NCBI RefSeq assembly: GCF_014205215.1
Contig: NZ_JACHNC010000001.1
Span: 6,196,501 to 6,260,500 of the forward strand
Reading direction: 5' to 3'
DNA length: 64,000 bases
Source: Actinoplanes lobatus
GTDB lineage: Bacteria; Actinomycetota; Actinomycetes; Mycobacteriales; Micromonosporaceae
The notes under the pieces are model-generated. The model was not told the origin of the DNA. It did no database searches and worked only from the letters and a program-made list of their open reading frames with translations. The first letter of the stretch is position 1; every line of letters starts with the position of its first letter. This document shows positions 17,827-25,824 of the stretch, one piece after another. The position numbers were made by a program, and so were the translations under genes.

Positions 17827-18920
17827 GGTCGGCCACCCTGGCCCGGCGCGGGGTACGGGATGTGCGCGGTCACCGCGAACCCGCCGTCCGGTTGCGGGCC
17901 GGCCAGCAGGCTGCCGCCATGGGCGCCGACCCGTTCGCGCATACCGCGTAGTCCGTGCCCGCCGTCTCCCGGTGCCACCGTGGCCGTGCCGTTGTCGGCC
18001 ACCAGCACGGTGACCGACTCCCTGCCGGCCTGGACGTCGACGGTGCATCTGGTCGCTTGCGCATGACGGACGACGTTGGTGAGGGCTTCCTGGACTATCC
18101 GGTACACCACGAGGCGGATGCCGGCCGGCGGTGTGGTCGTGCCGGCGAATGTCGTCTCCACCTGGACGCCGGCCTCCTCGGTGCGGCGGGCGAGGATGCG
18201 CAGGTCCTCGTCTCCACCCGATGGCGTGGCGGGGCCCTGGTCCGCGCGGAGCAGACCCACGGCGCGCCGCATCTCGGCCAGCGCCTCCCGGCCGGCCGTC
18301 TCGATGACCTCCAGGGCCGTCAGGCTCTCCTCCGGCCGAACATCGGCGACGTGGCGTGCGACGCTGGCTTTCATCGTGATCATGCTGAGGCTGTGCGCCA
18401 CGATGTCGTGCATGTCGCGGGCGATGCGCAGCCGCTCCTCGGCCACCGCGTGGGCGGTCCGGGCTTCGAAGACCTGCTCGGCGACTTGCCGGCGGTGGCG
18501 AACGGACCAGCCGGTCACCCACGGGACCGCGACCGCCGGAACGGCGACCAGCGGCGCCGCCGGCCACAGCAGCCCGAGCGCGGCAGCGCCGCCGAGCCCC
18601 GCGGCCAGCGCCGGAACCGAACGCGACGGCGGCAGACCGGCCGCTGCCGCGAACTGGGTCAGCGCCACGGCCGCGCACAGGCCCGGTGCGGCGTGCACAG
18701 GGATCACACCGTCGATCAGAACGCCACCGGATGCGGTCAGCGTCAGCACAGCGGCCGGCAACGCCCACCGGCGGCGGACGGCGACCGGAACGGCGACGGC
18801 GCACACCATGGCCCACTGCCACCAGGCCGGATTCCCGGACTCCTGTGCCGCATAGCCACACACCACCAGAACAGCCGCGGCCACCGCCGCGTCGACGACC
18901 TGCCCCCGTGTCCCGATCAC
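17823..18920 (-). CDS. Sensor histidine kinase (HisKA_3 type)
   Basis: The 365-residue membrane kinase has four to five hydrophobic segments in residues 10-138, the HisKA_3 dimerisation box ERLRIARDMHDIVAHSLSMI with phospho-acceptor His171, and a C-terminal HATPase domain (VQEALTNVVRHAQATR, then VADNGTATVAPGDGGHGLRGMRERV). With no large extracellular loop, it probably senses something within or at the membrane. It is the first gene of a two-gene operon with the NarL-type regulator. The length is typical of the actinobacterial class. Confidence 0.93.
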   Translation of the reverse strand: MIGTRGQVVDAAVAAAVLVVCGYAAQESGNPAWWQWAMVCAVAVPVAVRRRWALPAAVLTLTASGGVLIDGVIPVHAAPGLCAAVALTQFAAAAGLPPSRSVPALAAGLGGAAALGLLWPAAPLVAVPAVAVPWVTGWSVRHRRQVAEQVFEARTAHAVAEERLRIARDMHDIVAHSLSMITMKASVARHVADVRPEESLTALEVIETAGREALAEMRRAVGLLRADQGPATPSGGDEDLRILARRTEEAGVQVETTFAGTTTPPAGIRLVVYRIVQEALTNVVRHAQATRCTVDVQAGRESVTVLVADNGTATVAPGDGGHGLRGMRERVGAHGGSLLAGPQPDGGFAVTAHIPYPAPGQGGRP

Positions 18921-19433
18921 GTGGCCACGCTACCGACGTCCGCCCTGGTTGCCATCAGACTCAGGGTGGTCATCCTCCGGTAGCAGGCGCACGCTCCGGC
19001 TCGTCCCGGCGGTACGGCCGCGGATTCGTTCCGTGGCCCGATGTGCCGCACCTCGGGGTGGCGGCAGAGTCCAGGCATGCTCACCGTGACAGTCGACTCG
19101 CCGCACACCGCCGACCGGGCGTTCACCTTCCCCGGCCCCTGGATGGGTGGCGTGTCCCTCATCGCCGGGCCTCTGCTCCTGCTGGCCGGCACGCTCCTGC
19201 GACTCGGCGTCCCGTTCTTCTTCCCACATCAGCTGGCTGCCTATCAGCGGCACCCCACGCTGATCGCCACCGCGTACGCGCTGTTTCTGGCCGGCGTCAT
19301 CGCACTGTGGCCGGGGATCGTCGCGGTCGCCGTCCGGATCGGCGAGACCCGGCCGGGCTGGGCGCTGTGGGGTGGCAGCCTGGTGATGTTCGGGCTGTTC
19401 GCCCGCGCCTTCCACTACGGCGTCAACACCTTC

Positions 19434-19443
19434 GCCCTCTCCC
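19434..19443. repeat. Left 10-bp target-site duplication (GCCCTCTCCC)
   Basis: The ten bases before the left end of the IS are GCCCTCTCCC, identical to the ten after its right end (20810-20819). ISAs1-family elements characteristically duplicate 8-10 bp. Confidence 0.92.
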
Positions 19444-19448
19444 CAGGG

Positions 19449-20660
19449 TCATTGCGTTCTCGGATAGCTGCTGGTCACTGCGGTGATCAGGTCGTTTGAC
19501 CGGCGGTTGGCTTGACGGGTGGCGCGGGCGATGTTGGTGGCGCCGGTGGTGCGGTGCCAGCCGATCGCAGTGTTACGTAGGGTCGCGATGACGGCGGGTC
19601 CGGTTCCGGTCCGGGCTTGGTGTTGGTCTTCACGGAACGTCACGTCGCGGACGTGATGGAGGCGGTTCTCGATGTGCCAGTGCCGGCGGATCCAGGTTTG
19701 CAGGTCGCGGGGCAGGGCTTGGCCTGCGGGTAGGGACACGGTCAGGTAGGCGGTTTCTCGGCTGGTCCTGCCTGCGATGATGCGGGTCCGGGTGATCCGG
19801 ACGGCCTGCTGGGCGTGGGGGAAGGTGATGCCGCCGGGCGTGGCGACGGTGACGGCTTTGACGGTGCGGGTCTCGCGGCGGCCGTGTCCGCGGTCGCGGG
19901 TCCGGTCACCGACCGGGATCTGTGCCCAGGGAAGCCGTTTGAGCTGCTTGAACAGGGTCGGCTGGTTACCTTTCACCTGGACGAGCAGGTGTGCCTGGCG
20001 GATGGTGACCTCGTCGGCGTGCCTGGTTTGGGTGTGCAGGGCGTCGGCGATGAACAGGACTCCGGCGAGGGTTCCGAGGACCGTTTCGACGGCGTCGAGC
20101 AGCGGTGCGAACGACGTGATCTCGTTGCTTTTCGTGTCCACGGTGACCTGGGCGAGCACAATCCCGGTGGCGGTGTCCAGGGCGGACATCAGGTGGACCT
20201 GACGGCCGTCGCCGAGGCGGGCGCCGCGCAGGGTCTTGCCGTCGATCGCGATCACCCGGCGGTACCGGCGTGGTGGTGGGCCCGGCGGGTCGGTTCGGGT
20301 GTGCAGCCAGCCTGCGAGAACGGCGGCAAGCAGGGTCGGGTCGAGACGGATCAGTAGTCGCCACATCGTTGTCGAAGCGGGAACGGCATTGCCGAAGCCG
20401 AGCCGGTTGCGGGCGTGTTCGTCGAGGTCATGGAGCCAGTCGGTGATCGCCGCGAATGATGATGCGCCGGCTATGACCGCGCAGACCGCGACTGCCAGTA
20501 CCGCGGCCAGCGGGTAGCGGATTCCTCGTGGGTCACGTGGATCCGGAACCTTTGCGAGCGCGTGCAGCAACCCGTTGTGTTCACCGTCGGTGATCAGTGC
20601 GGGTGCGCCGATGGCGTGGGGTGTCGTGACGGTCAGTGCGGTGATGAGAGATGATGCCAT
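19449..20660 (-). CDS. ISAs1-family transposase
   Basis: The 403-residue DDE transposase has an N-terminal DUF4338/H-repeat-type region (LLHALAKVPDPRDPRGIRYPLAAVLAVAVCAVIAG). The catalytic core shows YRRVIAIDGKTLRGAR (first Asp), VLFIADALHTQ (second Asp) and a C-terminal WHIENRLHHVRDVTFREDQ with the glutamate of the DDE triad. The reading frame is unbroken and runs to five bases inside the left inverted repeat, so the enzyme is probably functional. The start codon (20660) has no purine-rich ribosome-binding site; the preceding bases CTCACCCGCC can pair with a distal copy, which may hold translation low. Confidence 0.93.
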   Translation of the reverse strand: MASSLITALTVTTPHAIGAPALITDGEHNGLLHALAKVPDPRDPRGIRYPLAAVLAVAVCAVIAGASSFAAITDWLHDLDEHARNRLGFGNAVPASTTMWRLLIRLDPTLLAAVLAGWLHTRTDPPGPPPRRYRRVIAIDGKTLRGARLGDGRQVHLMSALDTATGIVLAQVTVDTKSNEITSFAPLLDAVETVLGTLAGVLFIADALHTQTRHADEVTIRQAHLLVQVKGNQPTLFKQLKRLPWAQIPVGDRTRDRGHGRRETRTVKAVTVATPGGITFPHAQQAVRITRTRIIAGRTSRETAYLTVSLPAGQALPRDLQTWIRRHWHIENRLHHVRDVTFREDQHQARTGTGPAVIATLRNTAIGWHRTTGATNIARATRQANRRSNDLITAVTSSYPRTQ

Positions 20661-20661
20661 C

Positions 20662-20731
20662 GGCGGGTGAGGTCCTCGGAGCTTCGTGCGGCGTAGAGAA
20701 CTTCATGATCACCGATGTGATCTCACCCGCC
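20662..20731. other. Nested inverted repeats at the transposase start (possible translational brake)
   Basis: GGCGGGTGAG (20662-20671) is complementary to CTCACCCGCC (20722-20731), a 10-bp perfect stem. Inside lies a separate palindrome GATCAC-CGAT-GTGATC (20707-20722). The inner arm is one base from the transposase ATG. Such structures in IS leaders commonly hide the translation start from read-through transcripts; that role is inferred here. Confidence 0.5.
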
Positions 20732-20809
20732 ACCTTCGCCTCCACAGAGGCCACTCATCTCATGAAACCCCAGTTCAGACGTCCTCCTTCGGACTACGCA
20801 ATCGCCCTG

Positions 20810-20819
20810 GCCCTCTCCC
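20810..20819. repeat. Right 10-bp target-site duplication (GCCCTCTCCC)
   Basis: Identical to the copy at 19434-19443. It belongs to the interrupted membrane-protein gene; the coding frame continues from it without change. Confidence 0.92.
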
Positions 20820-21226
20820 TCTCCGACAGCCTTGGCCAGATCACCGCGACCCGGGCCGTCGGCGACTACTACGGCTATCCGGAATGGGTGGCGTCCAGCC
20901 TCACCATCGCGGTGATGGCCGGCTGGATCGTCCTCGCCGGTGGTTGTCTGCTCGCCGGCGTCCTGCGCCTGGCGCCCTCGATCGCCCTGGCCCTGATGTC
21001 CGGCCTGATGGTCGGGGTTCTCAAGGGGAGCACCTGGGCATCCGTGGTGCAGGTCGCCGGGATCACCGTGGCGTTCGTACCCCTCGGCGTCACATTCCTG
21101 CGCGGTGCCGGTCGTCCGTCCAGGCACGCGGTCATGCGTACGGCACCGCTGATCCTGTTGTTCGTCGCGGGTTCGATCATCCTCGGACAGCTCGGTTGAC
21201 GGTCCGGGGAAGCCGGATCACGCGGC

Positions 21227-21256
21227 CCGGCCGGCGGGGGTGAGCCCGCCGGCCGG
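21227..21256. terminator. Bidirectional hairpin terminator between convergent genes
   Basis: CCGGCCGGCGGG and CCCGCCGGCCGG form a perfect 12-bp stem with loop GGTGAG. It lies between the stop of the interrupted plus-strand gene (21199) and the stop of the minus-strand ABC permease (21265), so it can serve both directions. Confidence 0.75.
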
Positions 21257-21264
21257 ACCATTCC

Positions 21265-22041
21265 TCAGACCGATTTCTGGTACGCGCGGAACGTGCGCGT
21301 CGACAGCAGCAGCATCCCGACCGCCGCCGCCAGCAACCATCCGCCCCGGATCAGCACGGTCTCCCATTCCGGATCGGTGCTCATCGCGGCCCGCGCCGCG
21401 TCGAGCGCCCAGTTCACCGGATTGGCAGCCGCCACCGTCCGCATCCATTCCGGCATCAGCGTCTCGGCCATGAACGCCGACGACAGGAAAGTGAGCGGCA
21501 ACAGCAGCATCGTGTTGATCCCGATGATCGTCTCCCGTTGCCGGGCCAGCATGCCGACCGTGTTGGAAAGAGCGCTGAAAATCGTCCCGAGAAGGATCGC
21601 CGCCACGGTCAGAACCGTCAGCCCGGCCACGCCACCCGGATATTCGGCGCCCGCGACAAGCCCGAGCAGAATGATCGCCACCACCTGGACGGAGGTGCTC
21701 AGCGCCTGCTCGACGACCGCCGCATTCATGATCGCGCTGCGTGCCACCGGGGTGGTGAGCAGCCGGTTCATGGTGCCGCGCTCGATCTCCTCGAGCATGC
21801 CCATGCCGGCCCACATGTTCGACGACACGGCGGTCATCACCACCACGCCGGGGACCAGGTAATCCAGATAGGAGGCCGCCCCGAAACCGGGGAGCTCGAC
21901 CACCCGACGGAACAGATTGCCGAACAGGAACAGCCAGATCGCCGGCTGCACCAGCAGGATCAGCACGAATGCCGGCTGCTTCACCAGCACTTTCAGCCGC
22001 CGGTTCGTCATCCAGAAGGTGTGCGTCACGAGAGTGGTCAT
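21265..22041 (-). CDS. ABC-2 type permease (DrrB-like)
   Basis: The 258-residue membrane protein has six hydrophobic helices (for example PAFVLILLVQPAIWLFLFG and GLTVLTVAAILLGTIFSAL) and the ABC-2 features 'EEIERGTMNRLLTTPVARSAI' and LPLTFLSSAFM, then a re-entrant 'WMRTVAAANPVNWALDAAR'. This is the daunorubicin-resistance (DrrB) type of drug or lipid exporter permease. It follows the ATPase gene with an ATGA overlap (22038-22041). A terminator hairpin lies just beyond its stop. The upstream PadR gene suggests induction by a small toxic compound. Confidence 0.93.
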   Translation of the reverse strand: MTTLVTHTFWMTNRRLKVLVKQPAFVLILLVQPAIWLFLFGNLFRRVVELPGFGAASYLDYLVPGVVVMTAVSSNMWAGMGMLEEIERGTMNRLLTTPVARSAIMNAAVVEQALSTSVQVVAIILLGLVAGAEYPGGVAGLTVLTVAAILLGTIFSALSNTVGMLARQRETIIGINTMLLLPLTFLSSAFMAETLMPEWMRTVAAANPVNWALDAARAAMSTDPEWETVLIRGGWLLAAAVGMLLLSTRTFRAYQKSV

Positions 22042-22985
22042 GCCGCGAACCGCCTTCCCGCGTGACGCAGATACACGTCGTCCAGGGAGGGCCGGGCGAC
22101 GGTGACGGTCGCGACGCCCACTCCGGCGGATTCGAGGGCGGCCAATGCGGCCGGAACCGCGGCCGCGCCGTCGTCGGCCCGCGCGCTCAACAGCCGGCCG
22201 TCGAAGGAGACCTCCCGCAAGCGGGTGACGGTCCCGATCGCCTGCCGCGCCTGCGGCTCGTCGTCGGCTTTCTCCAATTCCAGGTGTACGGCGTCCCCGC
22301 GCAATTCCCCTTTCAGCTCCCCGGGCGTTCCCTCGGCCACGATCCGGCCGCCGTCGACGATGGCGAGCCGGGCGGCCAGCCGGTCGGCCTCGTCCAGATA
22401 GTGGGTGGTCAGCAGGATCGCCATCGACTCCTCGGTGGCGAGCCGGCCGATCTCCGCCCACATCGCGCCCCGCACCTCGGGGTCGAGCCCGGTCGTCGGC
22501 TCGTCCAGGAACAGCACTTCGGGCCGGTGCACCAGGGCCATCGCGACGTCGAGGCGCCGCTGCATGCCACCCGACCAGCCGCGCACGGCCCGTCCGGCCG
22601 CATCGGTGAGGTCGAAGCGTTCCAGCAGTTCGCCGACGCGCGTGTGGAGTGCGCGTCCCCGTACCCCGAAAAGTCTGCCTTGAAGGGTGAGATTGTCGCG
22701 GCCGGAAGCCATCGGGTCGAGGCCCGATCGCTGCGCGACCACGCCGATGGCGCGCCGCACCCGGTCGGGATGGCGCAGGACGTCGTGGCCGGCGACGGTG
22801 GCCGTGCCGGAATCCGGACGGGCCAGCGTCGTCAGGATCTTGACGGTGGTGGACTTGCCGGCGCCGTTCGGGCCGAGCAGCCCGAAGACCTCGCCGGCGC
22901 GGACGGTCAGCGAGAGCCCGTCGAGGGCCCGGACGCCGCCGGGATAGGACTTGCCGAGATCACATGCCGTGACGGCATCTGTCAT
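22038..22985 (-). CDS. ABC transporter ATP-binding protein (DrrA-like)
   Basis: The 315-residue ATPase has Walker A LLGPNGAGKST (about 36-46), the signature WSGGMQRRLDVA, and Walker B VLFLDEPTTGLD with the switch His in LLTTHYLDEADRLA. The C-terminal 90 residues form the accessory domain typical of DrrA (ending SLDDVYLRHAGRRF). It powers the adjacent DrrB-like permease. Its start lies 200 bases downstream of the PadR stop, with a strong hairpin between, so it may have its own promoter or be controlled by partial read-through. Confidence 0.94.
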   Translation of the reverse strand: MTDAVTACDLGKSYPGGVRALDGLSLTVRAGEVFGLLGPNGAGKSTTVKILTTLARPDSGTATVAGHDVLRHPDRVRRAIGVVAQRSGLDPMASGRDNLTLQGRLFGVRGRALHTRVGELLERFDLTDAAGRAVRGWSGGMQRRLDVAMALVHRPEVLFLDEPTTGLDPEVRGAMWAEIGRLATEESMAILLTTHYLDEADRLAARLAIVDGGRIVAEGTPGELKGELRGDAVHLELEKADDEPQARQAIGTVTRLREVSFDGRLLSARADDGAAAVPAALAALESAGVGVATVTVARPSLDDVYLRHAGRRFAA

Positions 22986-23090
22986 GGGATGACTCCATGC
23001 GGACGGCCGCGGACCCGGCCCCGGCTATCCTCGATGCTGCGACACGCCTCGGATGCGCCGGCCCGTTCCCGCGGATCGGTGTGTTGGGGT

Positions 23091-23136
23091 GGCGGTTTCC
23101 GGGCCGGGTGTTCCCGCACCCGGCCCGGAAACCGCC
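23091..23136. terminator. 20-bp perfect hairpin between padR and the DrrAB-like genes
   Basis: A 20-base arm (23091-23110, beginning GGCGGTTTCC) is perfectly complementary to 23117-23136 with loop TTCCCG. Such a long perfect stem should stop or attenuate transcription from the PadR gene into the transporter genes. No U-tract is present. Confidence 0.65.
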
Positions 23137-23151
23137 GTTTCTCCCGGGACG

Positions 23152-23204
23152 CGCCTACGGCGGCTCCGGGAAACCGGTTCACGCCTACGGCGGCTCCGGG
23201 AAAC
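23152..23204. repeat. 30-bp-period tandem duplication at the 3' end of the PadR gene
   Basis: A 23-base segment (CGCCTACGGCGGCTCCGGGA then AAC) occurs at 23152-23174 and again at 23182-23204. The second copy contains the PadR stop and its last codons (FPEPP), so the unit looks like a local duplication of the gene's end. Confidence 0.85.
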
Positions 23205-23817
23205 TCGTGAAGTCCGGCGTCTCACCGGTCTCGTGGTAATGCCGCCACAGGTCGAGGCCGCCGAGCGAGCCGTCACGCAGCTCCTTGAGGAGCCGCTCGA
23301 TCCAGGCCGCCTCGGCCTCCCGCATCGCCAGCTGGAACTCGCTTTCGACCAGGAAGACGCGGGGCACCTCGTGGGCGGCGCCGCGCAGGCTGGAGCGCTG
23401 TGAGTCGTTCTCCACGGCGAGCACGCTCAGCCGCTGCTCCAGCAGCTCGATCACCTCGTCGGGCGGCAGGACGCCGATCACCGACAGCGCCGTCTGGAGG
23501 CGGGGGAACTCGGGGACGGGGTGGCCGACCAGCTCCCGCAGCCAGTCCTTCATCTCCTCGCGGCCGGCGTCGGTGAGCCGGTAGACGGTGCGCTCCGGGC
23601 GGCGGCCGGCCCGGACGGTCTCGGCCGCCTCGATGAAGCCGTGCTTTTCCAGGTTCTGCACCACGGTGTAGAGCGAGCCCCACTGGATCTTGAGGTCCTG
23701 GTCCTTGTTGCGGGTGCGCATGTGGGCGGCGATCTCGTACGGATGCAGCGGCGTCGTCGAGAGCGTGGCCATGATGTGCAGCCCGAGCAGGTTGCCCACC
23801 TTCCGTCGCTGCGCCAT
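23185..23817 (-). CDS. PadR-family transcriptional regulator
   Basis: The 210-residue protein has an N-terminal winged helix (LLGLHIMATLSTTPLHPYEIAAHMRTR..DLKIQWGSLYTVVQNLEKHGFIEA, about 10-65) with the PadR signature GSLYTVVQNLE and the wing RRPERTVYRLTDAGREE. A C-terminal helical dimerisation domain follows (VIELLEQRLSVLAVEND). A 24-bp palindrome ends 19 bases upstream of its start, the likely operator for autorepression. The DrrAB-like exporter genes downstream are the probable target. PadR proteins are released from DNA by binding small, often aromatic or toxic, ligands. Confidence 0.94.
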   Translation of the reverse strand: MAQRRKVGNLLGLHIMATLSTTPLHPYEIAAHMRTRNKDQDLKIQWGSLYTVVQNLEKHGFIEAAETVRAGRRPERTVYRLTDAGREEMKDWLRELVGHPVPEFPRLQTALSVIGVLPPDEVIELLEQRLSVLAVENDSQRSSLRGAAHEVPRVFLVESEFQLAMREAEAAWIERLLKELRDGSLGGLDLWRHYHETGETPDFTSFPEPP

Positions 23818-23835
23818 CCCCGCTCCCTCGCCGTC

Positions 23836-23859
23836 GTAATACTCGGGTACGAGTATTAC
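23836..23859. promoter_or_regulatory. Probable PadR operator palindrome
   Basis: GTAATACTCG and CGAGTATTAC are perfect 10-bp arms around GGTA. The low local G+C and the position just upstream of the PadR start (23817), within the divergent gap to the OmpR-type regulator gene at 23951, make it a convincing autoregulatory site. It could also affect the divergent gene. Confidence 0.8.
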
Positions 23860-23950
23860 TCATCCGAGTGCAGATGCAAAGCCCCGGAAATCGCTGTGAC
23901 AGCCGTGTGACCGCCCAGGTCGTAGGCTGGCGGCGAACGGCGGAGGTGGC

Positions 23951-24607
23951 GTGTTGAGAGTCCTGGTGGTCGAGGATCAGATCCGCCTCGCCGACTCGGT
24001 GGCCCGGGTGCTGCGCCGTGAGGGCATGGCCGTCGACGTCGCCTACGACGGGACGGTCGCGCTGGAACGCGCCGCCGAGACCGACTACGACGTCGTCGTC
24101 CTCGACCGTGACCTGCCCGGCGTGCACGGCGACGAGGTGTGCGGGGAGCTGATGCGCGAGCCACAGCGCACCCGGGTGCTCATGCTGACGGCGGCCGGGA
24201 CGCTCGCCGACCGGGTGCTCGGCCTCACCATGGGCGCCGACGACTATCTGCCCAAACCTTTCGCGTACGCCGAACTCGTCGCCCGGATCCGCGCCCTGGG
24301 CCGCCGCACCCAGCCCGCCGTGCCGCCCACGCTGGCGCACGGTGACCTGACGCTGGATCCGGCGCGGCGGGTCGCGACCCGCGCCGGGCAGCGGCTGCCG
24401 CTCAACCCGAAGGAACTGGCCGTCCTGGAGTACCTGCTCACCTCCCGGGGCCGGGTGGTGTCCGCCGAGGAGCTGCTGGAACGGGTGTGGGACGAGGCCG
24501 CCGACCCGTTCACCACGACGGTCAAGGCCACCATGAACCGGCTTCGCGCCAAACTGGGCGAGCCACCCGTCATCGAGACCGTGCCCCGCGCCGGTTACCG
24601 CATCTGA
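23951..24607 (+). CDS. OmpR/PhoB-family response regulator
   Basis: The 218-residue protein has a receiver domain with Asp52 (VVVLDRDLPGVHGDE), the acidic VVEDQ and Lys in LPKPFAYAEL. The C-terminal winged helix spans about 130-218 (LPLNPKELAVLEYLLTSRGRVVSAEELLERVW, ending VIETVPRAGYRI). GGAGG lies five bases before the GTG start. The histidine kinase follows after 13 bases, then a lipoprotein and a MacAB-like exporter on the same strand, which suggests control of that envelope-stress or export system. Confidence 0.94.
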   Translation: MLRVLVVEDQIRLADSVARVLRREGMAVDVAYDGTVALERAAETDYDVVVLDRDLPGVHGDEVCGELMREPQRTRVLMLTAAGTLADRVLGLTMGADDYLPKPFAYAELVARIRALGRRTQPAVPPTLAHGDLTLDPARRVATRAGQRLPLNPKELAVLEYLLTSRGRVVSAEELLERVWDEAADPFTTTVKATMNRLRAKLGEPPVIETVPRAGYRI

Positions 24608-24620
24608 GAGGGGAACCCTG

Positions 24621-25799
24621 GTGGGCTTGACGGTCCGGTTGCGGCTCACCCTGCTGTACGGCCTGCTCTTCCTGTTCTCCGGCGGCCTGCTGCTGACCAT
24701 CACCTACGCCCTGGTCGCCTACAACCGGGGCGCCTCCTCGCTGTCGGTCGAGAGATCGACGGACGGCCGCGAGATCATCACCGCCGTCGTGCTGGGCGAC
24801 ACCGCGCCGCCGGACTCCGAGCTGCCCGCGGATCTGCGCCAGGTGGTCGCGGCCGCCCGCGAGCAGGTCAGCATGGAGAAGGCCGAGGTCATGCACCTGC
24901 TGGTCGTCCAGGGCTGTGTGGCGCTCGGCGTCATGTCGGTCATCTCGATCGGCCTGGGCTGGGTGGTGTCCGGACGGCTGCTGCGCCCGTTGCAGACCAT
25001 GACCGGCACCATCCAGCGCATCTCGGCGCACAACGTGCACGAACGCTTGGACGCTCCGGGCCCGCGTGACGAGCTGAAGAACCTCGCCGACACGGTCGAC
25101 GGTCTGCTCGGGCGACTGGAATCGGCCCTCGACTCGCACCGGCGGTTCGTCGCCAACGCGGCACACGAGCTGCGTACCCCGCTGACGTTGGAACACGCCC
25201 TGCTGGAGGAGGCCGTCATCGACCCGGACGCGACGGCCGACACCTTCCGGGAGCGGTTCAAGGAGCTGATGGCGGTCAGTGAACAGCAGGCCCGCCTGCT
25301 GGAATCGCTGCTGGTGCTGGCGACCAGCGAACGTGGCCTGGACCGCCACGACAGCATCGATCTGGCCGGGCTGGCCGGCGACGTGGGACGGTCCTTCGCG
25401 CGCCGTCACGACTTCACCGTGGCGGCCGACCTGGCACCGGCCCGTATCACCGGCGATCCGGTGCTGATCGAACGGCTTCTGGCCAACCTGGTCGACAACG
25501 CGATCAGCTACAACGTCCCGGACGGGCGGGTCGACGTGACGACCGGCGCCGAGGACGGCCGCTGCTTCCTGACGGTGACCAACACCGGGCCGCCGGTCCC
25601 GCCGGAGCTGGTGGACCGGCTGCTCACCCCGTTCCAGCGGCTCAACCGGACCGCCGACGACGGCCACCACGGCCTGGGTCTGTCCATCGTGGCGGCCATC
25701 GCGACCGCCCACTCCGCCGAGCTTTCGGTGCGCGCCCGGCCCGACGGCGGGCTCGCCGTCACCATTCGTTTCCCGCCGGAGAATGTGCCCGCCGTGTGA
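24621..25799 (+). CDS. Membrane sensor histidine kinase (HAMP, HisKA, HATPase)
   Basis: This 392-residue kinase has two transmembrane helices (about 10-32 and 94-116) enclosing a short extracytoplasmic loop of 60 residues. A HAMP linker follows (SGRLLRPLQTMTGTIQRISAHN), then the HisKA box RRFVANAAHELRTPLTLEHA with His182, and the HATPase N box NLVDNAISYN with G boxes in HHGLGLSIVAAIA. The start is GTG. It pairs with the OmpR-type regulator just upstream. The small sensory loop suggests detection of membrane perturbation or a partner protein, possibly the lipoprotein encoded next; this is inference. Confidence 0.94.
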   Translation: MGLTVRLRLTLLYGLLFLFSGGLLLTITYALVAYNRGASSLSVERSTDGREIITAVVLGDTAPPDSELPADLRQVVAAAREQVSMEKAEVMHLLVVQGCVALGVMSVISIGLGWVVSGRLLRPLQTMTGTIQRISAHNVHERLDAPGPRDELKNLADTVDGLLGRLESALDSHRRFVANAAHELRTPLTLEHALLEEAVIDPDATADTFRERFKELMAVSEQQARLLESLLVLATSERGLDRHDSIDLAGLAGDVGRSFARRHDFTVAADLAPARITGDPVLIERLLANLVDNAISYNVPDGRVDVTTGAEDGRCFLTVTNTGPPVPPELVDRLLTPFQRLNRTADDGHHGLGLSIVAAIATAHSAELSVRARPDGGLAVTIRFPPENVPAV

Positions 25800-25824
25800 C
25801 CGGCCGGGGCGTAGAAATCCCGGC

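Larger units (their letters stand above)
19444..20809 (-). mobile_element. Complete ISAs1-family insertion sequence (1366 bp)
   Basis: The left end reads CAGGGTCATTGCGTTCTCGG inward from 19444. The right end, read inward from 20809 on the other strand, is CAGGGCGATTGCGTAGTCCG. About 16 of the first 20 positions match, both beginning CAGGG, as in this family. The element carries one transposase gene and is flanked by perfect 10-bp direct repeats. It sits inside a membrane-protein gene that is otherwise intact, so insertion appears recent. The 149 bases between the transposase start and the right end hold nested inverted repeats. Confidence 0.93.
19077..21199 (+). pseudogene. Integral membrane protein gene interrupted by an insertion sequence
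   Basis: The 5' part (19077-19443) encodes MLTVTVDSPHTADRAF followed by three hydrophobic helices, up to FHYGVNTFALS. The 3' part (20819-21199) resumes with LSDSLGQITATRAVGDYYGY and three or four more helices, ending IILGQLG. Removing the IS and one 10-bp target duplicate joins the halves in frame into a 248-residue protein (FALSLSDSLG across the joint). The ancestral protein is therefore a six- or seven-helix membrane protein of unknown function. As it stands, the 5' half ends in IS sequence at 19499. The 3' half can be read only from starts inside the IS (open from 20651). Confidence 0.85.

Noticed and set aside
20696..20713. Right end of the IS placed at GAGAACTTCATGATC
   Set aside because: It matches the left end at only about 11 of 15 positions and gives no target duplication; the end at 20809 gives a better match plus a perfect 10-bp duplication.
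20651..20818. IS-internal start for the 3' half of the membrane-protein gene as a separate gene
   Set aside because: The frame is open only by chance through the IS end; the protein sequence becomes family-like only after the target duplication.
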